The notes beneath the pieces are model-generated. The model ran no database searches and was not told the origin of the DNA. It worked only from the letters and a program-made list of their open reading frames with translations. Positions 25,147 to 34,212 of a DNA stretch of 64,000 nt are shown here, piece by piece. A program made the translations under genes and the position numbers. Numbering within the stretch: position 1 is the stretch's first letter; the number at the start of each line of letters is the position of its first letter. The stretch spans positions 1 to 64,000 of the forward strand of contig SVPD01000006.1 of assembly GCA_015066045.1 (NCBI GenBank), in the 5' to 3' direction. Origin of the DNA: Oscillospiraceae bacterium. Its GTDB lineage: Bacteria > Bacillota > Clostridia > Oscillospirales > Acutalibacteraceae.

Positions 25147-25830
25147 ATGGATAATACGATACTTATAGTAGATGACGATAAAAAGCTTAACGGTCTGCTC
25201 GAGGATATTTTTATTACCGAGGGATATGATGTTATTTCCGTTTATGACGGAGAGAATGCGATAAATGCTCTGGAGGCTCATCCGCACATTCCTCTTATGA
25301 TACTCGATGTTATGCTTCCTGAGTTTGACGGCTGGCAGGTGCTTTCTTATGTGAAGGAGCATTTTGAAACCAAGGTTATTATGCTCACGGCTCTTTCCGA
25401 TGAATACAGTGAAGCCAAGGGACTCAGAAGCGGTGCCGACGATTATGTGATAAAGCCCTTTAAAAGGGCGGCTCTGGTGGAAAGAGCGAAAAGACTTATG
25501 ACTAATTTCGGCAGACAGAATGAGGCAGAGCTTGTCTGTGAGGAGCTTCGGGTGCTTCAGAAGGAAATGAAGGTGTTTATTGACGGTGAGGAAATAAAAA
25601 TCACCTCCAAGGAATACCAGCTTCTCATTCTGCTTATGAAAAACAGTCCCAATGTTATGGAAAGAGATATAATACTCGAAAAAATATGGGGCTTTGAATA
25701 CTGCGGTAATGACAGAACTATCGACACCCACATTAAAATGCTTCGCCGCTCTTTAGGAGATTACGGTGAAAAAATCAGAACGGTCAGAGGCGTGGGCTAC
25801 AGCTTTGAGGGGGAGGTTACGGAGATATGA
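25147..25830 (+). CDS. OmpR-family response regulator ahead of the Dlt-like operon
   Basis: The ATG at 25147 follows TGTGAGGTATTAG and gives 227 residues. The receiver domain has DDD (9-11), Asp54 in ILDVMLPEF and the Lys of VIKPF. The winged-helix domain has TSKEYQLLILLMKNSPNVM and TIDTHIKMLRRSLGD. It overlaps its kinase gene by 4 bp. The Dlt-like operon starts 74 bp after the kinase, so this system is the likely regulator of wall acylation, as VirR or CiaR control dlt genes in other Firmicutes. That link is inference from position. Confidence 0.92.
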   Translation: MDNTILIVDDDKKLNGLLEDIFITEGYDVISVYDGENAINALEAHPHIPLMILDVMLPEFDGWQVLSYVKEHFETKVIMLTALSDEYSEAKGLRSGADDYVIKPFKRAALVERAKRLMTNFGRQNEAELVCEELRVLQKEMKVFIDGEEIKITSKEYQLLILLMKNSPNVMERDIILEKIWGFEYCGNDRTIDTHIKMLRRSLGDYGEKIRTVRGVGYSFEGEVTEI

Positions 25831-27218
25831 AATTCAGCTTCAGATGGAAGGTCATAGCGGCGTTTCTTGCGATTGTTTTCGTGTCGATGATAGCTCTTAC
25901 CGTTCTGAGCTCGATGCTTCTCAAACCGGTTTTTGTCTCTAACTCTAAAAAAATGATGCTTGATTATACCGAGAAAATATCCGTCAGTCTGACAGAGCCT
26001 TCGGTGCAGGTAGAGGATGTTCTCGAGGAGCTTAATCTTTCCTACGGAATAACTACTCATGTGGTGGACGAAAACGGCATAATAAGATATTCATATCAGA
26101 AAAATCAGATCGCTATTCAGAAGCCCAGATACAAACAGCATATAGAGCTGTATGATAAAAGGAGAAAAGAGGATAACTATTATTTTAAAGAGCTGGTCGA
26201 TGAGACCGATAATGTAAAAAAGATAATATATGTTTCCAAGATAAATGATGAATATTATATTGTAATGAACAAGGCGGTCAAGGGTATCGAGCAGGATATA
26301 AAGATAGTAACCGTGTTTATTATGATAATGGGCTGCAGTATAGCGATAATAGGTACGGTGGTCTGGAGCGTTTTCTCTAAATCCTTTACGGATGCGATGA
26401 AGAAAATGAGCCGCATCACCCGTGAAATGTCAGAGCTTAACTTTGACGAAAAGATTAACCATAAAAGCAAGGACGAGATAGGTATTCTTGCCTGCTCCAT
26501 AGACACTCTTTCAGATGAGCTTAAAAACAGTATCGAGGAGCTGAAAAAGGATATCGAGCACAGGAAAAGACTCGTCAGAGACATTTCTCACGAATTAAAG
26601 ACACCTATTACTACGGTTAAGGGTTATCTCGAAAACATTCAGGTTATGACTGAGGATAACGAGCGACTGCAGAGATATTGCAGAATTGCAGCGGAGGAAT
26701 GCGACGAAATCAATTCTCTCGTGGAAGAAATGCTGGAAATGTCCCGTATGGAAAGTGACGAATACATCTGTGATAAAGAGATAACTGACACGAAGGCGAT
26801 AGAACAGACGATTAAAAGCAAAACGGAAGCTGAATATCCTGAGCAAAAAATTTCTCTGTGCTTCGAGTCGGCAGAGCTTATGTGTAACAGTGTGCTGATT
26901 ACCAGAGCCATAATGAACTACATTAAAAATGCCATAAAATACGGAGAGAAAAACAAGGAGATAACTGTTTCGGGTGCGGCACGGGACGGAAAATATTTCT
27001 TTTACGTCGCTAATTTCGGAGCTGAAATCCCCGAGCAGGAAAAGGCCTCTCTCTGGGAGCTGTTTTATAAAAATGACAAGGCACGTAAAAGAGACAGTAG
27101 CCACGGCATCGGCCTTTCTATGGTCAAGCGTATCGCAGAAATTCACGGCGGAGAAGTGGATGTTACGTGCAGAAACGGAGTAAATACCTTTTATTTATCC
27201 GTTCCGACGGACAAATAA
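25827..27218 (+). CDS. Sensor histidine kinase with extracellular sensor and HAMP
   Basis: This 463-residue protein has membrane helices at about 8-30 and 160-183 flanking an extracellular sensor of about 125 residues. A HAMP domain follows (about 184-236), then HisKA with RDISHELKTPITTVKGY (His255). The ATPase domain has N box NYIKNAIKYG and G2 HGIGLSMVKRIAEIHGG. The G1 region is FYVANFGAEIPE, which lacks the canonical DxGxG and has Asn in its place, as seen in some active kinases. It is translationally coupled to its regulator (ATGA). The signal is unknown; the next operon's role suggests envelope stress. Confidence 0.9.
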   Translation: MKFSFRWKVIAAFLAIVFVSMIALTVLSSMLLKPVFVSNSKKMMLDYTEKISVSLTEPSVQVEDVLEELNLSYGITTHVVDENGIIRYSYQKNQIAIQKPRYKQHIELYDKRRKEDNYYFKELVDETDNVKKIIYVSKINDEYYIVMNKAVKGIEQDIKIVTVFIMIMGCSIAIIGTVVWSVFSKSFTDAMKKMSRITREMSELNFDEKINHKSKDEIGILACSIDTLSDELKNSIEELKKDIEHRKRLVRDISHELKTPITTVKGYLENIQVMTEDNERLQRYCRIAAEECDEINSLVEEMLEMSRMESDEYICDKEITDTKAIEQTIKSKTEAEYPEQKISLCFESAELMCNSVLITRAIMNYIKNAIKYGEKNKEITVSGAARDGKYFFYVANFGAEIPEQEKASLWELFYKNDKARKRDSSHGIGLSMVKRIAEIHGGEVDVTCRNGVNTFYLSVPTDK

Positions 27219-27292
27219 GCTTAAATTACATTCAGATTTCACAAAGAGGGAATATTATCCACTCAGCATAAAACAAAGGAAGTTAAATTTTT

Positions 27293-28861
27293 ATGAGTTA
27301 TCAGTCATTCAGCTTTTTGTTCTTTTCGGCGGCAGTAGTTTTTCTTTATTATGCTCTGCCGAAAAAATATCAGAAATATGTGCTGCTTACGGCTAACGCT
27401 TTCTTTTATGTATATGCAGGGGTAAAGTATGTGCCCTTCCTCGCCGCCACACTTCTGTTTACCTATTTTGCCGGAAGAAAAATAGGCGGAATATACGAAA
27501 AGGAAAAGCTTCTGCTGGCGGAATGCACCCTTCCCGCAGAGAAAAAGCAGGTAAGAGCCGACAGTAAGGCGAAGGCAAAAAAGATACTTATGCTTGACCT
27601 TGCTGCGGTAATAGGTATGCTTGCCGTATGTAAATACACGGTATTCTTTTTAAGCAGCATCGGTGCCGTGGTCGGCTTTCAGCTTCCCGAAGCCTTCAGT
27701 ATGATAGTACCTCTCGGCATATCGTTTTACACCTTTATGGCAGTAAGCTATGTGCTGGACATTTACTGGAAGCGTTATCAGGCAGAAAAATCCTTTCTCT
27801 CCTTCTCTCTTTTCCTTACATATTTTCCTCACATAGTGCAGGGACCTATAGGAAGATATAACCGCTTTAAAAATCAGATAGCTCCCGAGGGAGTGTCCTT
27901 CGATCCCGTGGTGGTATCGCAGGGGGCGCAGCTTCTTTTATGGGGACTTTTCAAAAAGCTCGTAATAGCAGACAGGCTTAACATTTTCGTCAGTGATATT
28001 TTCGACCATCACGGTGAGTATAAGGGTGCAATATTGGCTCTGGCTGCAGTGCTTTACTCTGTTCAGATTTATGCAGACTTTTCGGGCTGCATTGACATAG
28101 TGAGCGGCGTGTCGGAGGCACTCGGCATAAAGCTCGACAAAAACTTCAATCATCCCTATTTTTCAAAAACCATACCCGAATTCTGGAGAAGATGGCATAT
28201 TTCTCTGGGCGAATGGTTCAAGGATTATGTTTACTATCCCGTTTCTGTCAGCAGGGCGGTTAAAAAAGTAAAGAAGAGCAGTAAAAATCAAAGATTTATC
28301 GAGCTGTTTTCTGCCTGCCTTCCCATTTTCGTCGTGTGGATGATAACAGGTATATGGCACGGTGCCTCGTGGAATTATGTGGCGTGGGGACTGTACTATG
28401 CAGCCATTATGATTGCCTCCGTTATCTTTGAGCCTGCGGGGGCAAGGCTGAAGGAAAGGCTCGGGATTAATGATGAGCTTTTCTCCTGGAAGCTTTTTCA
28501 GATGACGAGGACCTTTATAATCTGCTGCATCGGCAGAGTGTTTTTCAGAGCAAACGGCCTCAAGGCGGCTCTTATTATGCTGAAAAATATGTTCACGGGA
28601 ATTCAGCCGGAAAACATCGCTTCGGACGAGCTCTTTACTCACGGTCTTGACCGGAATAATTTTTTCTTCGCACTTGTGTCCATAGCCGTATTGTGGGCGG
28701 CGGATATGCTTCAGGAGCGTATGCACATAAGGCAGGAGCTTCAGAAGCAGGGAATAGTTTTCAGATGGATTATTATTTTTGCAGGTATATTTGCTCTTAT
28801 GCTTTTCGGTATTTACGGACCGGGATATGATGCGAGCAGCTTTATATACGAACAATTTTAA
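27293..28861 (+). CDS. MBOAT-family membrane O-acyltransferase (DltB/AlgI-like)
   Basis: This 522-residue protein has about 11 hydrophobic segments. MBOAT hallmarks are FPHIVQGPIGRY (178-189), WRRWHISLGEWFKDYVYYP (298-316) and the catalytic-site histidine in TGIWHGASWN (His356). The family moves acyl groups from a carrier protein or lipid through the membrane onto extracytoplasmic hydroxyls; DltB does this with D-alanine. It is followed 18 bases later by a carrier-protein gene, then by a transporter, a ligase and an SGNH/DltD-like protein. Its length and motifs are closer to AlgI-type acetyltransferases than to short DltB. AAAGGAAG precedes the ATG. Confidence 0.9.
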   Translation: MSYQSFSFLFFSAAVVFLYYALPKKYQKYVLLTANAFFYVYAGVKYVPFLAATLLFTYFAGRKIGGIYEKEKLLLAECTLPAEKKQVRADSKAKAKKILMLDLAAVIGMLAVCKYTVFFLSSIGAVVGFQLPEAFSMIVPLGISFYTFMAVSYVLDIYWKRYQAEKSFLSFSLFLTYFPHIVQGPIGRYNRFKNQIAPEGVSFDPVVVSQGAQLLLWGLFKKLVIADRLNIFVSDIFDHHGEYKGAILALAAVLYSVQIYADFSGCIDIVSGVSEALGIKLDKNFNHPYFSKTIPEFWRRWHISLGEWFKDYVYYPVSVSRAVKKVKKSSKNQRFIELFSACLPIFVVWMITGIWHGASWNYVAWGLYYAAIMIASVIFEPAGARLKERLGINDELFSWKLFQMTRTFIICCIGRVFFRANGLKAALIMLKNMFTGIQPENIASDELFTHGLDRNNFFFALVSIAVLWAADMLQERMHIRQELQKQGIVFRWIIIFAGIFALMLFGIYGPGYDASSFIYEQF

Positions 28862-28879
28862 AAGAAGGGACAGTTTATT

Positions 28880-29101
28880 ATGAACGAATTAAAAGCACTT
28901 CTGGAGGGTATGTACCCCGACATTGACTTCTCAAAGGAAAAGAACCTTTACGGTGACGGAATCATCGATTCGGTTCACGTGGTTACCATTATCGCTAAAA
29001 TCGAGGAGCTTTTTGACATCAGCGTTACTATGGAATATATCCAGCCTCCCTATTTTCAGTCGATTGAAACTATGTGGGAAATGATAGAGGAGCTTATGTA
29101 A
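28880..29101 (+). CDS. Acyl carrier protein, DltC-like
   Basis: This 73-residue carrier has the phosphopantetheine site in YGDGIIDSVHVVTI, with Ser31 as attachment residue. Helix packing residues continue in IIAKIEELFDISVTMEYIQ. DltC-type carriers have the sequence LDSF or similar at this place. The protein would be charged by the ligase at 30542 and feed the MBOAT enzyme at 27293. AAGGGACAG lies upstream of the ATG. The gene is followed one base later by the SLC13 transporter. Confidence 0.9.
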   Translation: MNELKALLEGMYPDIDFSKEKNLYGDGIIDSVHVVTIIAKIEELFDISVTMEYIQPPYFQSIETMWEMIEELM

Positions 29102-29102
29102 G

Positions 29103-30527
29103 ATGAAAAGTAAAAGAAATCTGATATTTTTGCTTCTCGGTCCTGTCCTCTTTTTCCTTTGCTACCTCTTTTTACCTGAAAGCTTTTTCACTTCTGCAGC
29201 GGCGAGAGGTGCCATAGGTACGGTGGCATGGATGGCTTTATGGTGGGTGACGGGCCCCGTGGATTATGCGGTTACCGCTTTTCTGCCTATCGCAGTCAAT
29301 GCCGTTTTCAGCTTCGTAAATATGTCAGAGGTTATAGCCAACTATGCCTCCGAGACTATTCTTCTGCTTTTGGGAGCCTCCATTATCAATGTGTCATGGG
29401 AGCTTACAGGTCTTGATAAAAGAATCGCCGCCAAATGTCTTTCTATGGTGGGCGGTAAGCTGAGCACGCAGATTATTTTCTGGTTTCTGCTTTCAGCCGG
29501 TCTTTCCTCGATACTTCCTAACGCAGTGGTATGTGCCACTATTACTCCCATAGCGGTTTCCATGCTTAAATTCATCGGTGAAAAGGATATTTCAGAAAGT
29601 AAAAACGGCTCTCTCATTCTTCTCACCATAGCCTATGCGGCAGGAGTGGGCGGTCTTGCCACACCTCTCGGCGGTGCGATGAATCTGGTGACCGTGGATT
29701 ATATCGAGCAGCTTACGGGTGAGGAGTATATGTATACCTCATGGGTAATCCGCTTCCTGCCCTTTATGCTCGTCCTCGTGGTGAGCAACATAGCCTTCCT
29801 GCTTATAAGACACTGTAAAAAGGATTCTCGTCTGGCAGGCTCAAAGGAATATTTCAGCAGAATTTATAAAGAGATGAAGCCCATGTCAAAGGAAGAAAAG
29901 ATAGCTCTTTTCCTTTTCACCTTTGCTACGGTTATGGCCTTCTCCAGAGAGCTTTATGCGGACATTCTTCCCGGCCTCAAGCCTGCCTATGTGTTCGTTA
30001 TCTGTGCCATTCTGTCCTTCCTCGTAAAGACGCAGGACGGAGAAAGGCTGATGAAATGGAAAAAGGTTCAGGGCAAGATTATCTGGGACCTTATCTATAT
30101 CTTTGCGGGCGGTATGGCTCTGGGTACACTCATCAATAAAAGCGGTGCGGCTCAGGATATAGGAAATGCGGTTTCAGCGGCTGATTTCGGTGAGGGCTTC
30201 CTTTTAGTGTTTATCATCGTGACCTTTACCATTCTTCTTTCCGATGTAACAAGCAACACTGCTACGGCGGCAGTCGCCATTCCCATCGTTATCAGCATCG
30301 TAAACGGTATGGGCAAAAATCCCATCCCTTATGTTTACATAGCATCCATAGGTGTAAATCTTTCCTATATGCTTCCTACCTCCATCCGTGCCATTCCCGT
30401 AGGCTACGGACTCAAGCCGAAATTTATGTTTAAAGAGGGCGTAATGATTACGGTTATCGTAATAGCCTTGATGAGCGTAATTGCTTACCTGCTTCTTAAT
30501 CATTGGCCCGCATTCAGTACAGTATAA
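29103..30527 (+). CDS. SLC13/DASS-family anion transporter within the Dlt-like operon
   Basis: This 474-residue protein has about 11-12 hydrophobic segments. DASS signatures occur in both halves: LSSILPNAVVCATITPIAVS with GVGGLATPLGGAMNLV, and TFTILLSDVTSNTATAAVAIPIV near the C-terminus with the SNT motif. The family carries dicarboxylates, citrate or sulfate, usually with sodium. It starts one base after the carrier-protein gene and 14 bases before the ligase, so it is an integral part of the operon. Dlt operons do not normally contain such a transporter. Supply of the acid that becomes the acyl group is a plausible role, unproven. Confidence 0.88.
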   Translation: MKSKRNLIFLLLGPVLFFLCYLFLPESFFTSAAARGAIGTVAWMALWWVTGPVDYAVTAFLPIAVNAVFSFVNMSEVIANYASETILLLLGASIINVSWELTGLDKRIAAKCLSMVGGKLSTQIIFWFLLSAGLSSILPNAVVCATITPIAVSMLKFIGEKDISESKNGSLILLTIAYAAGVGGLATPLGGAMNLVTVDYIEQLTGEEYMYTSWVIRFLPFMLVLVVSNIAFLLIRHCKKDSRLAGSKEYFSRIYKEMKPMSKEEKIALFLFTFATVMAFSRELYADILPGLKPAYVFVICAILSFLVKTQDGERLMKWKKVQGKIIWDLIYIFAGGMALGTLINKSGAAQDIGNAVSAADFGEGFLLVFIIVTFTILLSDVTSNTATAAVAIPIVISIVNGMGKNPIPYVYIASIGVNLSYMLPTSIRAIPVGYGLKPKFMFKEGVMITVIVIALMSVIAYLLLNHWPAFSTV

Positions 30528-30541
30528 TCTGAGGTGAAAAG

Positions 30542-32035
30542 ATGTTTAAATCCATAGTTGAGGCCGTTTTCTCTCACGCTGAAAAACAGTCCGGAAAGCT
30601 TTGTCTGGCAGACGAGACATGCTCTGTCACCTACGGTGAATATAAAAAAGAGATATGCCGTATAGCCGCACTTCTTAAGGAGCTCGGAATAAAAAAGGAC
30701 AGCAAGGTAGTAGCCGAGGCCTCACAGACAGTAAATTTTCTTGCCTTAGAGCTGGCAATTCAGCTTCTCGGCGGTGTTTTTGTTCCTCTTGAGCATAATT
30801 GCTCTTTTGAAAAGGCAGTAAAAATCGCTGATGTATGTGAGGCAGTACTGCTTGTTACCGAAAAGGAAGCTCCCGATGAATGTGGGATAACTCATTTTAC
30901 TATGAGCGGCTTATGTAAGGCGGTGACAGAGTTTATGCCCTTGCGTAATTACCGCTTCCCCGAAAGAAATGATGTATCGGAGCTTCTCTTTTCCACGGGT
31001 ACCACAGGCAAGGAAAAGGGTATAATAATCACTCACGGAAACAACATAGCCTTGGCAGAAAACGTTATTTACGGTGTAGAGCTTCGGGAGGATAATGTGG
31101 AGCTGATTCCTTCGCCTATGAATCATTCCCACGGACTTCGGAGATATTACGCCAATATGTATAAGGGTGCCTCGGTGGTGCTTATTTCGAGCGTGATGAA
31201 TGTTCTCGGCTTTTTCCGATTGATGGACACCTACGGGGTGAATTCCATAGACCTCGTGCCGACTGCACTTTCTGTTCTTCTGCGGCTTTCAAAGGGTAAG
31301 CTCGGCGAGTATAAGGATGCTCTGCGCTACATTCAGCTTGGCTCGGCACCCTTGGCTGAGGGCGACAAAAACACAGTCTGCGCTCTTTTGCCCGACACAC
31401 ATCTTTATAATTTCTACGGCAGCACGGAGAGCGGCTGTATATGCATTTATGATTTCAACGACGGCCGTGATAAGCCTAACTGTATCGGTAAGCCCACTCA
31501 CAATGCAAAAATTACCGTAGTCGATGAAAACAGACAGACCATAGTGTCGTCTGCGGATAATACGGGGCTTCTTGCTTCCTTCGGACCGATGAATACACCG
31601 GGCTATTGGAGGGATGAGGAGGAAACACGGAAGGCACTGCAGAACGGAACGGTTTACTCCAATGACGAGGCATATATCGATCAGGACGGAGACATTATCC
31701 TTCTGGGAAGAAAGGGAGATACCATAAATGTAGGCGGAAACAAGGTCTCACCCGACGAGATAGAGGATGCGGCCAAAAAGCATCCCGACATAGCTGACTG
31801 CGGCTGCATCGGTGTAAGGGATGAGCTGAGAGGAAGTCAGCCGAAGCTTTATGTAAAGCTTAAATACGGCAGAGAATTTGATGCCGTTTCCATAAGAGAT
31901 TTCCTTTCTGCAAATCTTGAGTACTATAAGATACCCGGACAGATAGAGCAAATCGATGAAATCCCACGCAGCTTTAACGGCAAGCTTTTAAGAAGAGAGC
32001 TGAGGATAATCAATGAAAACAAAGAAAGCAATTAA
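30542..32035 (+). CDS. AMP-forming acyl ligase (DltA-like position, acyl-CoA-synthetase-like motifs)
   Basis: This 497-residue ANL-family enzyme has A3 STGTTGKEKG (151-160), A5 YNFYGSTESG, A7/A8 LLGRKGDTINVGGNKVSPDEIED and the catalytic A10 lysine in RSFNGKLLRREL (Lys481). It should activate a carboxylic acid as adenylate and load it onto the carrier protein at 28880. The pocket region reads MNHSHGLRRYYANMY, which resembles aryl/acyl-CoA ligases more than D-alanine-specific DltA, so the substrate may not be D-alanine. It overlaps the following SGNH-type gene by 23 bp. AGGTGAAAAG precedes the ATG. Confidence 0.88.
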   Translation: MFKSIVEAVFSHAEKQSGKLCLADETCSVTYGEYKKEICRIAALLKELGIKKDSKVVAEASQTVNFLALELAIQLLGGVFVPLEHNCSFEKAVKIADVCEAVLLVTEKEAPDECGITHFTMSGLCKAVTEFMPLRNYRFPERNDVSELLFSTGTTGKEKGIIITHGNNIALAENVIYGVELREDNVELIPSPMNHSHGLRRYYANMYKGASVVLISSVMNVLGFFRLMDTYGVNSIDLVPTALSVLLRLSKGKLGEYKDALRYIQLGSAPLAEGDKNTVCALLPDTHLYNFYGSTESGCICIYDFNDGRDKPNCIGKPTHNAKITVVDENRQTIVSSADNTGLLASFGPMNTPGYWRDEEETRKALQNGTVYSNDEAYIDQDGDIILLGRKGDTINVGGNKVSPDEIEDAAKKHPDIADCGCIGVRDELRGSQPKLYVKLKYGREFDAVSIRDFLSANLEYYKIPGQIEQIDEIPRSFNGKLLRRELRIINENKESN

Positions 32036-33059
32036 GGTCCTCGTCTTCCTGCTGATTTTTCTGTTCGGCTTTTTTGGCTGTCAGACGGTTCTGGCGGACG
32101 GAGACTCAAAGGATTATAAAAGAATAAACGGCTTTTTCGACGAAAGAGAGAACTCTCTGGATGCGGTCTTTTTAGGCTCCAGTGCCACTTATGCCTTCTG
32201 GACACCGCCTGTGGCCTTCGCCGAATACGGCATAACCGTCTATTCCTTTTCCAATGCCGCTCAGCCTACCTTCGCCGCAAGGTATCTCATAGAGGATGCA
32301 CGGAAAACCCAGCCGGATGCCTTATACATCATAAATATCAGTCATCTGCTCGAAAATTACGGAAACCATCTGCATAAGCTTCTGGTAAATTATCCGAACA
32401 GTATAAATAAGCTGGAAATGACAGACTATCTCTGTGATATGGGCGGTCTGAGCTTGTCGGAAAGAATGGAGCATTATTTCCCCATTATCCGCTTTCACGA
32501 AAGATGGAGCGAGCTTACAAAGGAGGACTTCAAGCCCTCGGAGGATAAGTATAAATGCGGAAGCACCTACACATCCTTCCTTTCCAAAACGACAGATGTA
32601 AGCGGTCTGAAATACGACTTTGAAACAAGAGCGGAGCTTTCCGAAAACGATCTCAGAGGTCTTACGGAGCTTATGGATTACTGCGAGCAGACTGAGGTTA
32701 AGGTGCTTTTCGTCATCGTACCGCAGGCAGTTTCCGATAAGGAACGCTTCGCTGAACAGAATACGACTGCGGATATTCTTACCGGAAGAGGCTTTGATGT
32801 GCTCGACCTTAGAAAGCATACGGAAGAAATCGGTCTCGATTTATCAGCCGATTATTATAATGCCAAGCATACAAATCTTCACGGCTCTCTGAAGATTACA
32901 GATTACATCTCACGCTATCTTGTCGAAAACTACGGCTTCGGAGACAAGAGAGGACAGGAGGAATACTCCGACTGGACAGAGGCTTCGGCGAAATATTATG
33001 AAAAGATATCGGAATATCTTACTCCGGCAGAGTCTGAAAGGCTGGGATTACAGTCCTGA
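32013..33059 (+). CDS. DltD/AlgX-like SGNH-hydrolase protein
   Basis: This 348-residue protein has an N-terminal membrane anchor or signal (about 6-28). An SGNH-type block I follows in AVFLGSSATYAFW (Ser56/Ser57), and a C-terminal catalytic-site motif YYNAKHTNLHGSLKITDY (His286, with Asn and Gly spacing as in DltD or DHHW proteins). Such proteins act outside the membrane as partners of MBOAT enzymes, taking the acyl group and passing it to a polymer, or removing it. The gene overlaps the ligase by 23 bp and ends the operon. An exact DltD assignment is not claimed. Confidence 0.82.
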   Translation: MKTKKAIKVLVFLLIFLFGFFGCQTVLADGDSKDYKRINGFFDERENSLDAVFLGSSATYAFWTPPVAFAEYGITVYSFSNAAQPTFAARYLIEDARKTQPDALYIINISHLLENYGNHLHKLLVNYPNSINKLEMTDYLCDMGGLSLSERMEHYFPIIRFHERWSELTKEDFKPSEDKYKCGSTYTSFLSKTTDVSGLKYDFETRAELSENDLRGLTELMDYCEQTEVKVLFVIVPQAVSDKERFAEQNTTADILTGRGFDVLDLRKHTEEIGLDLSADYYNAKHTNLHGSLKITDYISRYLVENYGFGDKRGQEEYSDWTEASAKYYEKISEYLTPAESERLGLQS

Positions 33060-33129
33060 TATGAGATGTGAGTTACTGTTGAAGAAGCTTGCAAGCAAGA
33101 ATTAAATAAAGGGCCTTCAGCCTTTTGAC

Positions 33130-33162
33130 GAATCACCTGTTCATGTGGGCAGGTGATTCTTT
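33130..33162 (+). terminator. Hairpin after the Dlt-like operon; rest of the gap described
   Basis: GAATCACCTG (33130-33139) pairs with CAGGTGATTC (33150-33159), followed only by TTTGCC, so termination is likely weak. AATCACCTG recurs at 33184-33192 with AGGTG at 33205-33209. Between here and 33308 no gene is seen. Confidence 0.55.
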
Positions 33163-33307
33163 GCCGTAGGGATAATAAGGATAAATCACCTGACTTGTTG
33201 AATTAGGTGTATTATAAATGTACCAATAAACATAAAAGTATGCCATAAAATTTGTTTTAAAATATTGTTTATGATAATAGCAGGTACATATTTTTTAGTT
33301 TCGGTGA

Positions 33308-33386
33308 GGTGCGTTTTTGCGTGTATCGTCAGAGCGCTTGAATGGCATGGGGGAGGGCAGGAGTTCGATCCCCCTATGCTCCACCA
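33308..33386 (+). pseudogene. Second tRNA-Ala-like 3' fragment with the same upstream arm
   Basis: GGTGCGTTTTTGCGTGTATC (33308-33327) equals 13839-13858. After two differing bases, AGAGCGCTTGAATGGCAT (33331-33348) equals 13863-13880. The remainder is a degenerate 3' half of a different tRNA-Ala type (TTCGATCCCCCTATGCTCCACCA region, ending CCA at 33386). The anticodon stem's 3' strand is lost and the T stem carries an A-C mismatch. No 5' acceptor strand exists, so it is not a functional tRNA. Confidence 0.75.
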
Positions 33387-33390
33387 TGAA

Positions 33391-33421
33391 AACTCCGAGG
33401 TCATAAAACCTCGGAGTTTTT
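33391..33421 (+). terminator. Terminator behind the second tRNA-like fragment
   Basis: AACTCCGAGGT (33391-33401) pairs with ACCTCGGAGTT (33408-33418), then TTT. It is homologous to the terminator at 13922-13952, so the duplicated unit spans arm, tRNA fragment and terminator, about 115 bp. Confidence 0.85.
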
Positions 33422-33442
33422 GTTTCTGAATTTTAAGTTTTT

Positions 33443-34138
33443 CTAGTGAATGCCTTTTGAAACTGATAGTTTTTTTATTATAAATCTTACTCCTGAAATA
33501 ATAGCTAAAACAATTGCACTTGCTAAACCAAACAGAGCAGCAAACCAAAAATTTAGAAATCCTTCGCTACTTTCGGTTGCTAATGGTGCTAATAGACAAA
33601 CCGCAGTAAATAATGGGAATAGCCATCTGCATTTATCTTTAATGAAGCCTGCAAAAGTAAAGTTTAACAGGGATGCGTATATTAAAAATAATATGGGCTC
33701 GGCAGTTGGTTTTATTAACATGATAATGTCAGGAATAACAAAGAAAATTAAAACCTGAATACAACATGCTATTAACAAAAATATCACAGAAATATTTATT
33801 TTGTCGATTTCCTTTTCTTTGTCCTTGAGTATATTTACAATGGTTTCATCAGTTGATGATATTATTTTTTCAATCTTTTGATTCTCCTCGGTTAAAGACA
33901 GTGCTTTGGTATCATTTACAGAAAAGCTGAATTTTTCGCCTAAAAGTATCTCATTTATTGAAATACCGAATATGGCAGACAAGGAAAGAAGCATATCCGC
34001 ATCAGGCAACCCTTTCCCTGTTTCCCATCTTGAAATCGCTTTGTCTGTACAGTTTAATTTATTTGCTAATTCAAGTTGTGTCATATTATTTTCTTTTCTT
34101 AATGCTTTGATAAACTTGCCGGTCTTCTCAGTATTCAT
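33443..34138 (-). CDS. Xre-type helix-turn-helix regulator with membrane tail
   Basis: This 231-residue protein has an N-terminal Xre/Cro domain (about 5-62, FIKALRKENNMTQLELANKLNCTDKAISRWETGKGLPD). A linker follows (65-120) and then four hydrophobic segments (about 121-225) before a short tail. Membrane-tethered Xre regulators are common in Clostridia, often coupled to antimicrobial or stress sensing; the target is unknown here. GAGGTG lies just before the ATG at 34138. A palindrome overlaps the -10 of its promoter (34188-34200), which suggests self-repression. It lies between the second tRNA-like junction and a recombinase relic, so it may be cargo of a decayed element. Confidence 0.87.
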   Translation of the reverse strand: MNTEKTGKFIKALRKENNMTQLELANKLNCTDKAISRWETGKGLPDADMLLSLSAIFGISINEILLGEKFSFSVNDTKALSLTEENQKIEKIISSTDETIVNILKDKEKEIDKINISVIFLLIACCIQVLIFFVIPDIIMLIKPTAEPILFLIYASLLNFTFAGFIKDKCRWLFPLFTAVCLLAPLATESSEGFLNFWFAALFGLASAIVLAIISGVRFIIKKLSVSKGIH

Positions 34139-34182
34139 AAATGTTCACCTCGCTGAATGTTGTTTTTCTTTTTTTCGCCTAA

Positions 34183-34212
34183 ATTATAGCATGGCATGCT
34201 TAAAAAGTCACC
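34183..34212 (-). promoter_or_regulatory. Promoter and palindromic operator of the Xre gene
   Basis: On the minus strand TATAAT lies at 34188-34183 and a -35-like GTGACT or TGACTT 17-18 bp upstream. AGCATGGCATGCT (34188-34200), a near-perfect palindrome, abuts the -10, where a Cro-like dimer could block polymerase. Confidence 0.5.

Noticed and set aside
28163..28855. 230-codon minus-strand frame
   Set aside because: Antisense to the MBOAT gene; it arises from codon bias and has no start signal.
33186..33548. 120-codon minus-strand frame over the second tRNA-like unit
   Set aside because: It crosses the tRNA fragment, its terminator and the end of the Xre gene.
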